In this document: piece by piece, positions 32,402 to 39,993 of the stretch
Layout of the letters: each line of letters begins with the position of its first letter
Numbering within the stretch: position 1 is the first letter of the stretch
Source: Thermoplasmata archaeon
Lineage (GTDB): Archaea > Thermoplasmatota > Thermoplasmata > Lutacidiplasmatales > UBA184
DNA: 41,733 nucleotides
Assembly (NCBI GenBank): GCA_022750415.1
Contig: JAKIVT010000006.1
Span: forward strand, 1 to 41,733
Direction: 5' to 3'
The notes under the pieces: model-generated
Told to the model about the DNA's origin: nothing
The model's database searches: none
What the model saw: the letters and a program-made list of their open reading frames with translations, nothing else
Position numbers and translations under genes: made by a program

Positions 32402-32836
32402 CTAGGGCGGGCTCCGCTTCGGGGGGATCTTCAGTCGCTTGTGCTGGACCATGATGCAAAGGTCCTCGAACACGGTGAGCCCAGCGGCCCGGGCCTTCGC
32501 GGTCGCTTCGGCGTTCACCACGCCGAGCTGCATCCAGACCGTCGGGATGTGGCGGGCCATCGCGTCGTCCACGACCGGGCCCACCTGGTCGGAGCGGCGG
32601 AAGATGTCGGCGATGTCGACCCGAATCTCCGGGGGGATTGTCCGAAGGTCCGGGTACGACCGCTCCCCGAACACGTCCGGAACGACCGGGTTGACCGGTA
32701 CGACTCGGTACCCGACCGACCGCAGGTACGCGGCGATCTGGTGGGAGTCCCGCTCGGGCTTGTCGGAGAGCCCGACGACGGCGATCGTCTCGGCCCGGGT
32801 CAGGAGCTCGCGCATCCGCGCGTCCTGAGATTCCAT
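32402..32836 (-). CDS. CoA-binding domain protein (COG1832 / YccU type)
   Basis: The product is a 144-aa single Rossmann domain. IAVVGLSDKPERDSHQIAAY is the nucleotide-binding first strand, loop and helix. GYRVVPVNP follows, and VDIADIFRRSDQVGPVVDDAM and PTVWMQLGVVNAEA are conserved in this family. The product resembles the CoA-binding domain of succinyl-CoA synthetase alpha without the rest of the enzyme. Free-standing members bind CoA, with physiological role unknown. The frame is open far upstream, but ATG 32836 gives family length. The bactofilin-like gene follows after 5 bp. Confidence 0.85.
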   Translation of the reverse strand: MESQDARMRELLTRAETIAVVGLSDKPERDSHQIAAYLRSVGYRVVPVNPVVPDVFGERSYPDLRTIPPEIRVDIADIFRRSDQVGPVVDDAMARHIPTVWMQLGVVNAEATAKARAAGLTVFEDLCIMVQHKRLKIPPKRSPP

Positions 32837-33026
32837 TGGCCGTGCCACATTGGGGCCGTTACAAGAGCGTGACGGGGACCGAAGTTCGCGGGGTCCGACG
32901 GACGCGGCCGCGCCCGCCCGGTGCGAATCCGCCCGCAAGCTCTTGAGGGAGGAGCGAGCTAGATTGACCGACGGGGGGCCCTCCGCGGCGGCCTTCCGAG
33001 TGCCTGGCGACCAGCCAGAACGGACG

Positions 33027-33635
33027 ATGGCGAGCGCAGCCTCCGAACCGCCCCGACCGGTGGGGATTATCCCACCGCTTCCGCCGCTCGACCCGAATCC
33101 GACGACTCGGGTTCCGGGTGGCATCGCGTGGGTTCCCCGCCGCGCCGTGGGCTCGATCTACCTGTTCGCGGCGGTCGTTGGGGCCGCCATTTTGCCCCTC
33201 ACCAACCTCCTCGTGGCGGCCGCGGTGACGGTCGGCGGCGACCTGGGCTCTTCGGCGAACACCCCTCCTCTCCCCTGGATTTGGGTCGTGGTCGGCTCGC
33301 TCGCCTTCCTGGTGGCCGGGGGGATCACCAGTGCGGCTTTCGACGTCCGACGGATCGGGATCGAGCCGGGCGGAGTCCACTTCGCCTCCACGCTCGAGAC
33401 GTGGTTCGTCCCTTGGACGGCATTCCGAAGGCCGGTCGTCGACCAAGGTCGGCTCGGCGCCACGGTGGTCTACGTTCGGGACGGCCGGGGCGGACCGAGG
33501 ACGACTTGGATCCATCTTCCGCACGACCAGGTCGCGGTGCTAGCGTCCCACCCAACGTTCGGCTCGTGGCCGTTCGTCTCGGGATCGGGCCGGGTCCCCG
33601 GGTTCGAGCGGGTCGAAGGCCGGTACCACCTGTAG
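33027..33635 (+). CDS. membrane protein with C-terminal PH-like domain
   Basis: The product is 202 aa. A proline-rich cytosolic N-terminus (IIPPLPPLDPNP) precedes TM1 (about 44-68) and TM2 (about 85-105). A domain of about 95 residues follows, beginning FDVRRIGIEPGGVHFASTLE and WFVPWTAF. The strand order and the W-x-x-F/I turn resemble bacterial PH-like (bPH) domains found after two TM helices. I do not recognise a named family. ATG 33027 has no clear Shine-Dalgarno. It is divergent to the CoA-binding protein gene, with about 190 bp between the starts and no other gene there. Confidence 0.6.
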   Translation: MASAASEPPRPVGIIPPLPPLDPNPTTRVPGGIAWVPRRAVGSIYLFAAVVGAAILPLTNLLVAAAVTVGGDLGSSANTPPLPWIWVVVGSLAFLVAGGITSAAFDVRRIGIEPGGVHFASTLETWFVPWTAFRRPVVDQGRLGATVVYVRDGRGGPRTTWIHLPHDQVAVLASHPTFGSWPFVSGSGRVPGFERVEGRYHL

Positions 33636-33754
33636 AATTCGCCGGCCGGTGGGTGCTCGGCACCGTGGTCCCAAGCGGAGTCCGCGCGACGTCCTGAGAC
33701 CTGCGGCTCGATGACGCTCTCGACGCCGAGCGGAACCGTTCGCCCGTTCGGAGG

Positions 33755-34744
33755 CTAGGACGTCGGGGGCGGAGGGGGAGGGAGGGGCGGGGGTGGCGGT
33801 CCGGGAAATGCATGCGGCGGCGGGGGCGGGGGGGCCCAAGTTCCCGGGGGTCCGAACAGGGCATACGGATTGGCCGGGGAAAATGTCCCTGGCGATGGAC
33901 CGTAGGTCGCCGTCGGCGCGGTGTTCCGTCGCCGGGTCCCGATGTAGAGCGCGAGCGGAATCGCGGCTCCCACCAGTACGATGCCGTAGTGGAGCTCGAG
34001 AGCCTGGTCGTTCGACAGGAGCGAGTAGAACGCGATCGCGTCGTTCGCTCCGTGGAGGATCCCCACGAGGAGGACGTTCCCGCCGGACGCCCGCATGGTC
34101 GCCGCGAATGCGAATCCGAGGAAGAAGAGGGACGGGAAGATCAGCGGCGCGGCGGCCCCGTACGTCTGGCCATAGTACAAATGGACTCCCGCGAAGAGCG
34201 CGCTCGTCCAGCCGGCGTGCCACACCCACCGGCTCGGGTCCTTCGCGAGCCAATAGCCGAAGATCCACCCCCGGAAGATGACCTCCTCCACGAGGCCGAT
34301 CACGAACGAGAAGGCGACCCAGAACCACGGATCGCTCGCCGCGGCCTGGATCACCGGCGTCGTCTTGGTGAGCAGGTTGAGCGCCGCCGGGTCGACGAAC
34401 AGGTAGACGATCGTGAGTCCGATCACGACGACGATAGCCAGGAGGGACAGGGTCCCGTACCAGGCGAGCCCCTGGACGGTCGCCCGTCCCATGTGGTCCG
34501 CGAAACCGGCAAGGGGTCTCCCTCCGACCAGCACCGCGAAGATCAGGATCGGGACCCCGTAGACTACGAACAGGTCGCCGAGGAAGTTCCCGTAGAGCGG
34601 TCGGAGCCCCGGGACCGCTTCGGGGAGGAAGTACTGACTGAGGATGGCGAAGACGGTGACGACGACGCACACGGCATACGCGATCGGCGAGCCGAGCCGG
34701 TGCGAGGTCGTCGACGCGCTGGCCGACGGGAGCGCCTCGAGCAC
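33755..34744 (-). CDS. CPBP-family intramembrane metalloprotease with polyproline tail
   Basis: The product is 329 aa with about eight TM helices. The three CPBP (ABI/Rce1) motifs are present: E153-E154-x-x-x-R158 in LVEEVIFRGW, F184-x-x-x-H188 in LFAGVHL, and H231-x-x-N234 in ILHGANDA. The residues form the metal site of Rce1-like proteases that cleave prenylated proteins, bacteriocin precursors or other membrane peptides. After the last TM comes a cytosolic tail of about 60 residues ending in long proline runs (FPGPPPPPLPPPPPPTS), unusual for the family. GTG 34744 lies 25-30 bp from the palindromic GATATC, consistent with a leaderless mRNA. Confidence 0.88.
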   Translation of the reverse strand: MLEALPSASASTTSHRLGSPIAYAVCVVVTVFAILSQYFLPEAVPGLRPLYGNFLGDLFVVYGVPILIFAVLVGGRPLAGFADHMGRATVQGLAWYGTLSLLAIVVVIGLTIVYLFVDPAALNLLTKTTPVIQAAASDPWFWVAFSFVIGLVEEVIFRGWIFGYWLAKDPSRWVWHAGWTSALFAGVHLYYGQTYGAAAPLIFPSLFFLGFAFAATMRASGGNVLLVGILHGANDAIAFYSLLSNDQALELHYGIVLVGAAIPLALYIGTRRRNTAPTATYGPSPGTFSPANPYALFGPPGTWAPPPPPPHAFPGPPPPPLPPPPPPTS

Positions 34745-34767
34745 TTCGGGTCCGACGGCCGTGGAGA

Positions 34768-34773
34768 GATATC
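34768..34773. promoter_or_regulatory. palindromic TATA-like element between CPBP and ETF genes
   Basis: GATATC is the only AT-rich site in the 62-bp gap between two divergent GTG starts. It is 24-29 bp from the CPBP start (minus) and 34-39 bp from the ETF start (plus). It could serve both genes, as proposed for CTTAAG at 24093. Confidence 0.4.
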
Positions 34774-34806
34774 CGTTCGGGGGTACGCCCGGACCGGGTT
34801 GGCCGG

Positions 34807-36633
34807 GTGGAGTTCGCCGTCGTCGTCAAGGTCGTGCCGGACGCCGACGCCGTCGGCTTCGACCCCGAGCGCAAGACGCTCCGCCGCGAGACCGGGACCC
34901 TCTTCCTCAACCCGTTCGACCAGCGCGCGCTCCGGGTCGCCCTCGAGCTCCGTCGGACGGGGGAGCGGGTATCGGTCGTTTCGATGGGGCCCCCGACCGC
35001 CGAGGCCGCATTGCGGGAGACCTTGGCCCTCGGCGCCGACCAGGCGACGCTGATCACCGACCCGGCGCTCGCCGGCTCCGACACGCTCGTCACGGCCCGC
35101 GTGCTCGCTCGGTACCTCGCGCGCATGCCGGCCGACCTCGTGCTCGCCGGCCAGTGCTCGACCGACTCGGAGACGGGGCAGGTGCCACCGGAGCTGGCCG
35201 AACTCCTCGACCGGCCATTGGTCACCGCCGTCCACCGCCTGGTCCGTTCCGTCCACGGCCGGGAATTCGAGGCGGTCGTCGACACCGATTCCGGCTCGGC
35301 CCGGGTGCTCGTGTTTGCCCCGGCGGTCGTCAGCGTCGGGGAGAAGATCGGGAAACCCCTGCACCTCTCCCCCGAGGCGGCGGCGACGGTCGATTCCCAG
35401 GTCGTCACCCGGCTCTCCGTCGCCGAGCTTGGTCTCTCCCCCTTCCACGTCGGAGTTCCGGGTTCGCCCACCTCCGTCGGCCGCCTCGAGGACCATACGC
35501 CGACCCGCCGGAAGGCCGTGTTCGCGACCGGCACGATCGAGGAACGCGTGAACGCCGCGGTCGAGATACTCCGCTCTGTGCTCGGGACCGGGGCCCCCCA
35601 TCCCAGCTCTCTCCGGATCGCGAGCCGTCGACCCCCCGCCGCCGACGGCGCCGCCTTCGCGCTCGTCACGCAGGAGATGGGCGTGGCGGACGCGACGGGT
35701 GTCGCGGCCCTCTCCGAACTCCGGCGCTCGTGTCCCCGGCGAAGGGCGGTCGCTCTCTGGGTGGGCCCACATCCCACCGAAGCTTCCCTCGTCGAGCTCG
35801 CCGCGGCGGGGGCCGAGGAGGTCGTCGTGTTCGCGGCGGATTCCGGCATTACCTCCCGGGCGGCTGCCGCGGCCGTCGCGCACGTGGTCGAGCTGCGCCG
35901 GGAGTGGGTCGTGGGACTGTTCCCCTCGACCCACTTCGGCCGCGAGGTCGCGGGTCGGGTCGCCGCCCGGCTGGGACTGGGGCTTACGGGCGACATCGTC
36001 GCCCTCCGGGAAGCCCCGGACGCCGCCCTCCGGTTCGACAAGCCGGCGTTCGGCGGGGGGCTCCTTGCGGAGATTCTGTGTCGGACCACTCCGGCGCTCG
36101 CGACGGTCCGGCCCGGTGCCTTCGCTCGCGGCGTCGCGGAGCATCCGTCCGCCCTTCGCCCGGCCACCGGGATCCCTCTCGCCTCGGACTCCTCGACCCG
36201 CTGGCTGGGCCGGTCGGTCGAACCGCCGGATGGCACGGTGGACCCGGCGTCGGCGGAACTCCTCCTCGGGGTGGGAGTCGGTGCGGGCTCCGCCGAGGCG
36301 GTGGCCGCGGTTCGGACCGTCGCGGTCGCCCTCGGCGCCGGGCTCGTCGGAACCCGGCGGGTCGTCGACTCGGGCGTCCTCCCCGTCCCGCGCCAGGTGG
36401 GCCTGACCGGCCGTTCCGTCGCCCCGACGCTCGGCGTGCTCCTCGGCGTCCGTGGGGCGCCGAATCACATGATCGGCTGGCGACGGGCCCGGGCCCTGCT
36501 CGCCGTCGACTCGAACCCGTCGGCAGAGGTGTTCGGAGCCGTGGACGCGGGCGTCGTGGGACGTTGGGAGGAGGTGCTCCCCGTCCTGGCCCCCCAGCTC
36601 GCCGGAGTGGTCGGAGGTTCCTCCCCCCGATGA
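34807..36633 (+). CDS. fused electron transfer flavoprotein, EtfB-EtfA
   Basis: The product is 608 aa and joins both ETF subunits. The N-terminal part (about 1-250) is EtfB: FAVVVKVVPDADAV, LNPFDQRALRVALEL, ALALGADQATLI in its family form, and LVLAGQCSTDSETGQVPPELAE. The C-terminal part (about 270-608) is EtfA, ending in the FAD motif QVGLTGRSVAPTLGVLLGV, GAPNHMIGW and ALLAVDSNPSAEVFGAVDAG. ETF carries electrons from acyl-CoA and other dehydrogenases to a membrane quinone reductase. Fused forms are known in some archaea. Some FAD-motif residues differ from the bacterial consensus (N-H for Q-H). The start is GTG 34807. The stop overlaps the methyltransferase start (ATGA). Confidence 0.9.
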   Translation: MEFAVVVKVVPDADAVGFDPERKTLRRETGTLFLNPFDQRALRVALELRRTGERVSVVSMGPPTAEAALRETLALGADQATLITDPALAGSDTLVTARVLARYLARMPADLVLAGQCSTDSETGQVPPELAELLDRPLVTAVHRLVRSVHGREFEAVVDTDSGSARVLVFAPAVVSVGEKIGKPLHLSPEAAATVDSQVVTRLSVAELGLSPFHVGVPGSPTSVGRLEDHTPTRRKAVFATGTIEERVNAAVEILRSVLGTGAPHPSSLRIASRRPPAADGAAFALVTQEMGVADATGVAALSELRRSCPRRRAVALWVGPHPTEASLVELAAAGAEEVVVFAADSGITSRAAAAAVAHVVELRREWVVGLFPSTHFGREVAGRVAARLGLGLTGDIVALREAPDAALRFDKPAFGGGLLAEILCRTTPALATVRPGAFARGVAEHPSALRPATGIPLASDSSTRWLGRSVEPPDGTVDPASAELLLGVGVGAGSAEAVAAVRTVAVALGAGLVGTRRVVDSGVLPVPRQVGLTGRSVAPTLGVLLGVRGAPNHMIGWRRARALLAVDSNPSAEVFGAVDAGVVGRWEEVLPVLAPQLAGVVGGSSPR

Positions 36634-37484
36634 AGGAGGGTCGACCGAGCGTCACCGCGAGCCGAGTCGCGATGCTCCGGGCCGCCCACCAACTCTTCGA
36701 CGAACCGAGGGTGTTCGACGACGCGCTCGCGGTCTCCATCCTCGGGTCGATCGATTCCGAGCGAGTCGAGCGTTCGATCTTCCTCGCAAGGAACGCGTCG
36801 TTGGCCGGACTGCGGGCCTGGATCGTCGCCCGGAGCCGGTACGCCGAGGAGGAGCTCGCGAAGGCCCGGGACCGGGGAGTCGCGCAGTACGTGGTGCTCG
36901 GGGCTGGTCTCGACACCTTCGCCTACCGGAGCAAGGAGGATTCCCGACCCCTCGAGGTGTTCGAGGTCGACCACCCGGCGACCCAGGCGTGGAAGCGAAC
37001 CCGGCTGCAGGAAGCGTCGATTCCGATCCCCCCGTCCGTCCACTTCGTCCCGACCAACTTCGAATCCGGTCGGCTGGTTCCGGACCTGATCGCCGGGGGA
37101 TTTCGCCCGGAGGAACCGGCGTTTTTTGGCTGGCTAGGTGTGACGATGTACCTCACGCGACCGGCGATCGACGCCACCCTCGATGTCCTGGCGGCGACGC
37201 CCGCTTCCAGCGGCCTCGTGCTCGACTACTTCGACCGAACGGCCCTGACCCCGCCCGTTCAGCGCGTGGCGCGGGGGATCATGGCGGCGCGCGTGGCCCT
37301 GTCCGGCGAACCGTTCCTGAGCGGGTTCGACAGCGGCGAGCTTCCGAATTCCCTTCGGGCCCGGGGGTTCCGGAACATCGAGGACATCGGGGCCGTCGAG
37401 GCGAACGCCCGGTACTTCGCGGGCCGCGCCGACGGGCTGCGGGTCGTCAGCCCCGTCGGGCGGGTGCTGAGCGCCATCCGCTGA
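36630..37484 (+). CDS. class I SAM-dependent methyltransferase (PPM1/LCMT, TIGR00027-like)
   Basis: The product is 284 aa. An N-terminal helical cap (ASRVAMLRAAHQLFDEPRVFDDALA) precedes the Rossmann core. The SAM loop is VVLGAGLDTFAYR (about 88-100), then LEVFEVDHPATQAWKR with the acidic residue that binds the ribose, and FFGWLGVTMYLTRPAID. This is the pattern of the leucine carboxyl methyltransferase-like family common in actinobacteria. Substrates are small molecules such as polyketides or are unknown. ATG 36630 overlaps the ETF stop (ATGA), so the two are co-translated, although a functional link is not obvious. Confidence 0.85.
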   Translation: MKEGRPSVTASRVAMLRAAHQLFDEPRVFDDALAVSILGSIDSERVERSIFLARNASLAGLRAWIVARSRYAEEELAKARDRGVAQYVVLGAGLDTFAYRSKEDSRPLEVFEVDHPATQAWKRTRLQEASIPIPPSVHFVPTNFESGRLVPDLIAGGFRPEEPAFFGWLGVTMYLTRPAIDATLDVLAATPASSGLVLDYFDRTALTPPVQRVARGIMAARVALSGEPFLSGFDSGELPNSLRARGFRNIEDIGAVEANARYFAGRADGLRVVSPVGRVLSAIR

Positions 37485-37515
37485 CCCCCGGAAGGGCACG
37501 GACACCCGGCCGGAT

Positions 37516-37755
37516 TCACTCCAGGGGAGAGGGAGCGGGGCTCCGGCGGGGAGTTCGCGCCCGTTCCGCCACCCCGAGGGCCGCGAGCAGGTCGTCGAGG
37601 GTCTGCCGGAGGCTCGCCGCGCTCGGAGCGGCGACGTGAAAGCGCAGCATTTCCCCCTCGACGCCCCCCTGGACGTACGACGGGTTGTCGGCGGCCACCG
37701 CCGCCCAAAGGGCCGCCGCGTCGGCCGGGGAGCCGGCGCGATGCACGACGGTCAC
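37516..37755 (-). CDS. pcc1: KEOPS complex subunit Pcc1
   Basis: The product is a 79-aa Pcc1-like protein. VTVVHRAGSPADAAALWAAV is the first strand and helix, AADNPSYVQGGVEGEMLRFHV the central hairpin, and SAASLRQTLDDLLAALGVAE the last helix with the conserved S-L-R-x-x-x-x-D-L-L. Pcc1 dimerises and bridges Kae1 modules in the complex that makes N6-threonylcarbamoyl-adenosine in tRNA. GTG 37755 is chosen because it overlaps the DUF1028 stop as GTGA (37755-37752). The longer upstream frame lies inside that gene and has no family similarity. The C-terminal 12 residues are Pro/Arg-rich. Kae1, Bud32 and Cgi121 are not in the window. Confidence 0.75.
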   Translation of the reverse strand: MTVVHRAGSPADAAALWAAVAADNPSYVQGGVEGEMLRFHVAAPSAASLRQTLDDLLAALGVAERARTPRRSPAPSPLE

Positions 37756-38801
37756 TTCGACCGGCGCGCCTTCTCTTTCGATGCGGGGGTTGGCGACGAT
37801 CGCCCGCCTCCGGTCGGCTCGACGTTGGGGGGAGAAGAGGCACCGGGAGTCTTCGGGGCGGCGCCAGGACCCCGGTCGAGCGCGTTCGAGACGATCGGCG
37901 CCGTCGTAGTTCGCCGGGCCGATTCGACGCGGGTTCGCTCGTCGAGGTACCGAAGTACGCTCGGCCACGCCATCCCGTCGGTCCGCGCCTTGTTCTCGAA
38001 GTTGTTCTCACCGAGGAACTTCTCGAACGCCTTCGCGGTCGCTGCGTCCCACGTGGCGGTGAGACGCCCGGAGTAGAATCCGAGCATCTCGAGCTCCTGC
38101 TGGACCGAGCGCGCCACGTCGCCCGTCAGCGGGACGAGGGTGGCAGGGTCCTCTCGGGCAAGCAGGGTGAGGTCGTACAGTTTGAAAATCCGTTTCAACT
38201 CCTCGATCGGCGTCGGATGGTCGTCGACCCGGATGTCGACCCACCGATCCGACCCCTCGTCGTACCCGCCTTTCTCCCGGACCACCAGGAGCGCCGCCGA
38301 CTGCATCCCCCGCCGGTCCCCGCCCTCCCGTTGCGCCGCGCTGAGCGCGGCGAGGAGCCGCTCGGGAAGGTCCCCGGGGGTGGATTCGAACGCCCGCGCC
38401 ATCCCATGGACGACCGCGGGACCGAACAGGATGTTTCCTTGGCAGGCGAATCCGTCGCCGACGATGTGGCCGGCGTAATCGAAACACGCCGACCCCGTGT
38501 ACGCGGCCGCGCCGCCCTTGGCGTCGACCACGCCGAGTTGCCGCTGGTCGCGCTTCGGGTCGGCCTTGGTCAACTTTGCGACCACCGTTTCCGCGCTCTC
38601 ACCGCGGCCGAGTCGCTTGAGGCCCTCCGGCCCGTACTGAACGTTCGCGAGCGCTTGGGTCGCGATCGCCCCGACCCCGCTAACGGCCCAAGGCACGACG
38701 GCCCCGACCGAGATGAACCGGGATTGGACGGCGACGCCCCACTCGCCGGTCGCCACGTCCGCGGCGACGATGGAGAAGGTCCCGAACCTCGGGAGGGGCA
38801 T
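37752..38801 (-). CDS. DUF1028 Ntn-hydrolase-like protein with peptidoglycan-binding-like C-terminus
   Basis: The product is 349 aa. The N-terminal DUF1028 domain (about 1-210) begins RFGTFSIVAADVATGEWGVA and has VGAVVPWAVSGVGAIATQAL, the family signature. The fold is Ntn-hydrolase-like, so the Thr/Ser after processing may be catalytic, but no reaction is established. Residues about 220-285 (DVARSVQQELEMLGFYSGRL, then ATAKAFEKFL) match a peptidoglycan-binding-like module often attached to DUF1028, surprising in an archaeon without murein. The last 50 residues are Pro/Ser/Arg-rich and disordered. No signal peptide is seen. It overlaps pcc1 by GTGA. Confidence 0.82.
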   Translation of the reverse strand: MPLPRFGTFSIVAADVATGEWGVAVQSRFISVGAVVPWAVSGVGAIATQALANVQYGPEGLKRLGRGESAETVVAKLTKADPKRDQRQLGVVDAKGGAAAYTGSACFDYAGHIVGDGFACQGNILFGPAVVHGMARAFESTPGDLPERLLAALSAAQREGGDRRGMQSAALLVVREKGGYDEGSDRWVDIRVDDHPTPIEELKRIFKLYDLTLLAREDPATLVPLTGDVARSVQQELEMLGFYSGRLTATWDAATAKAFEKFLGENNFENKARTDGMAWPSVLRYLDERTRVESARRTTTAPIVSNALDRGPGAAPKTPGASSPPNVEPTGGGRSSPTPASKEKARRSK

Positions 38802-38827
38802 CGGGCCGTCGAACGGCGGTCCCCCTA

Positions 38828-39358
38828 TTACGGTTGAGTTCGGGACCGGTCGGCCCGTCGGAGCTCCAGCTCGGTCAGAACCTTCTCTCCGAGCTCCTTC
38901 GCCCGGCGCCGGTCGCCCCCGGCGTACTCGGCCCGTGCGAGGACGAGCGTGGCCCGAAGGTCGACAATGTTCACTCCTTCCGAAGCCGAGACGGTGAGGA
39001 GTCGCTCCATCAGGGTCAGTCGGTTCGCGACCGGCTCCTCGTCCTCCGGGGTCGGGACCCCGCGGTCCGTCCCCGCGTCGTACCGAATGAGGCCGCGCGG
39101 AAACTCGTTCAGCTCCGGCTCGGTTTCGTCGCGGTCGAGGTGCTCGGAGACCTCCAGGAGGATTCGCTCGGCGTCCCCGAACCTACGTGCGACGATCGTC
39201 GCCTGGGCGGTGGCGAGCCGCTGTTCGAGGTCGGGGAGGGGGGTCCCCTGCCGTCGGCGCTCGAGGAGCCGATGACGGACTCCTTCGAGAAATCCGGTCA
39301 GCTCCGGCAGGTCGGACGGCGACGACCCCGCGCGCGGGGTCGGGCTACGCCGTCGCAT
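38828..39358 (-). CDS. uncharacterised helical protein of the geranylgeranyl reductase operon
   Basis: The product is 176 aa, soluble and largely helical, with two blocks that look like antiparallel helix pairs: LPELTGFLEGVRHRLLERR with LEQRLATAQATIVARRFGD, and NRLTLMERLLTVSASEG with LRATLVLARAEYAGGDRRRA. The second half resembles a TPR-like unit (A-x-x-x-x-x-G-D-x-x-x-A). The frame is open upstream, but ATG 39358 fits because it overlaps the stop of the preceding gene by 14 bp. I do not recognise a family. It sits between the other unknown protein and the DUF1028 gene (26 bp gap). Confidence 0.65.
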   Translation of the reverse strand: MRRRSPTPRAGSSPSDLPELTGFLEGVRHRLLERRRQGTPLPDLEQRLATAQATIVARRFGDAERILLEVSEHLDRDETEPELNEFPRGLIRYDAGTDRGVPTPEDEEPVANRLTLMERLLTVSASEGVNIVDLRATLVLARAEYAGGDRRRAKELGEKVLTELELRRADRSRTQP

Positions 39359-39977
39359 CGGTGGCGGCCGAGGGAGGTGGCGGCACCGCCCGTGCCCCCG
39401 CGCGGGTCGGCATCGGGAACCGCTCCCGGACCGCCGTCCAGATCGCATCGATGTGGTCCCAGAACACCGCGTCCGGGCCCGTCGCGGCGAGGGCGGTCTC
39501 GGCGGCGGTCGCGTGCGCGGCGAGGTCCTCCGCGGGGAGGCCCCGCTTCGCCGCATACGCGGCCGTGGCCTTCGCAAGGGCGAGCTGGAGGACGGCGAAG
39601 CGGCCCAGACGGCGGCGGTCCTTCTCGGCCGGCTCGGCGGTGTGGTCCGGGTCCCAGCTCGGCGGCATCGGAGCCGGGATCGAGACCCGCAGGTCTCGGA
39701 ACGGCGCTGGCATCGTCGGCCACCGGGGTTCGGCGAACCGGATCGACATTTGATCGAGCGCCTGTTCGGTGTTCACCCAGTCGGCGTTGGCGTACGCGGT
39801 CTCGGCCCGAACGAGCGGGTCGACGAGCTCCGGCGACGGAGCCCCCTTCCACAACTCGAGGTTCAGCGCGACCCGGCACGGAGCCAGGCGCCGGAGCGCT
39901 TTGCGCTCGGGCGGGATCGCCACCGGCGGAGGGGGCGCCTCGGTCGGTTTCGGGGGACTGTTCGGGGCGCCGGGCAT
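39345..39977 (-). CDS. uncharacterised protein directly downstream of geranylgeranyl reductase
   Basis: The product is 210 aa. A proline-rich N-terminus (about 1-22) is followed by a mainly helical soluble region (LVDPLVRAETAYANADWVNT, then LGRFAVLQLALAKATAAYAA and LAAHATAAETALAA). The Ala/Pro-rich tail is probably disordered. No known domain, cysteine cluster or TM helix is visible. The start ATG is 16 bp after the reductase stop, and the stop overlaps the next gene by 14 bp, so all three are probably translated from one mRNA. A helper role for the reductase or membrane-lipid synthesis is a guess from context. Confidence 0.65.
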   Translation of the reverse strand: MPGAPNSPPKPTEAPPPPVAIPPERKALRRLAPCRVALNLELWKGAPSPELVDPLVRAETAYANADWVNTEQALDQMSIRFAEPRWPTMPAPFRDLRVSIPAPMPPSWDPDHTAEPAEKDRRRLGRFAVLQLALAKATAAYAAKRGLPAEDLAAHATAAETALAATGPDAVFWDHIDAIWTAVRERFPMPTRAGARAVPPPPSAATDATA

Positions 39978-39993
39978 CCGTCGAACCCCGGTT

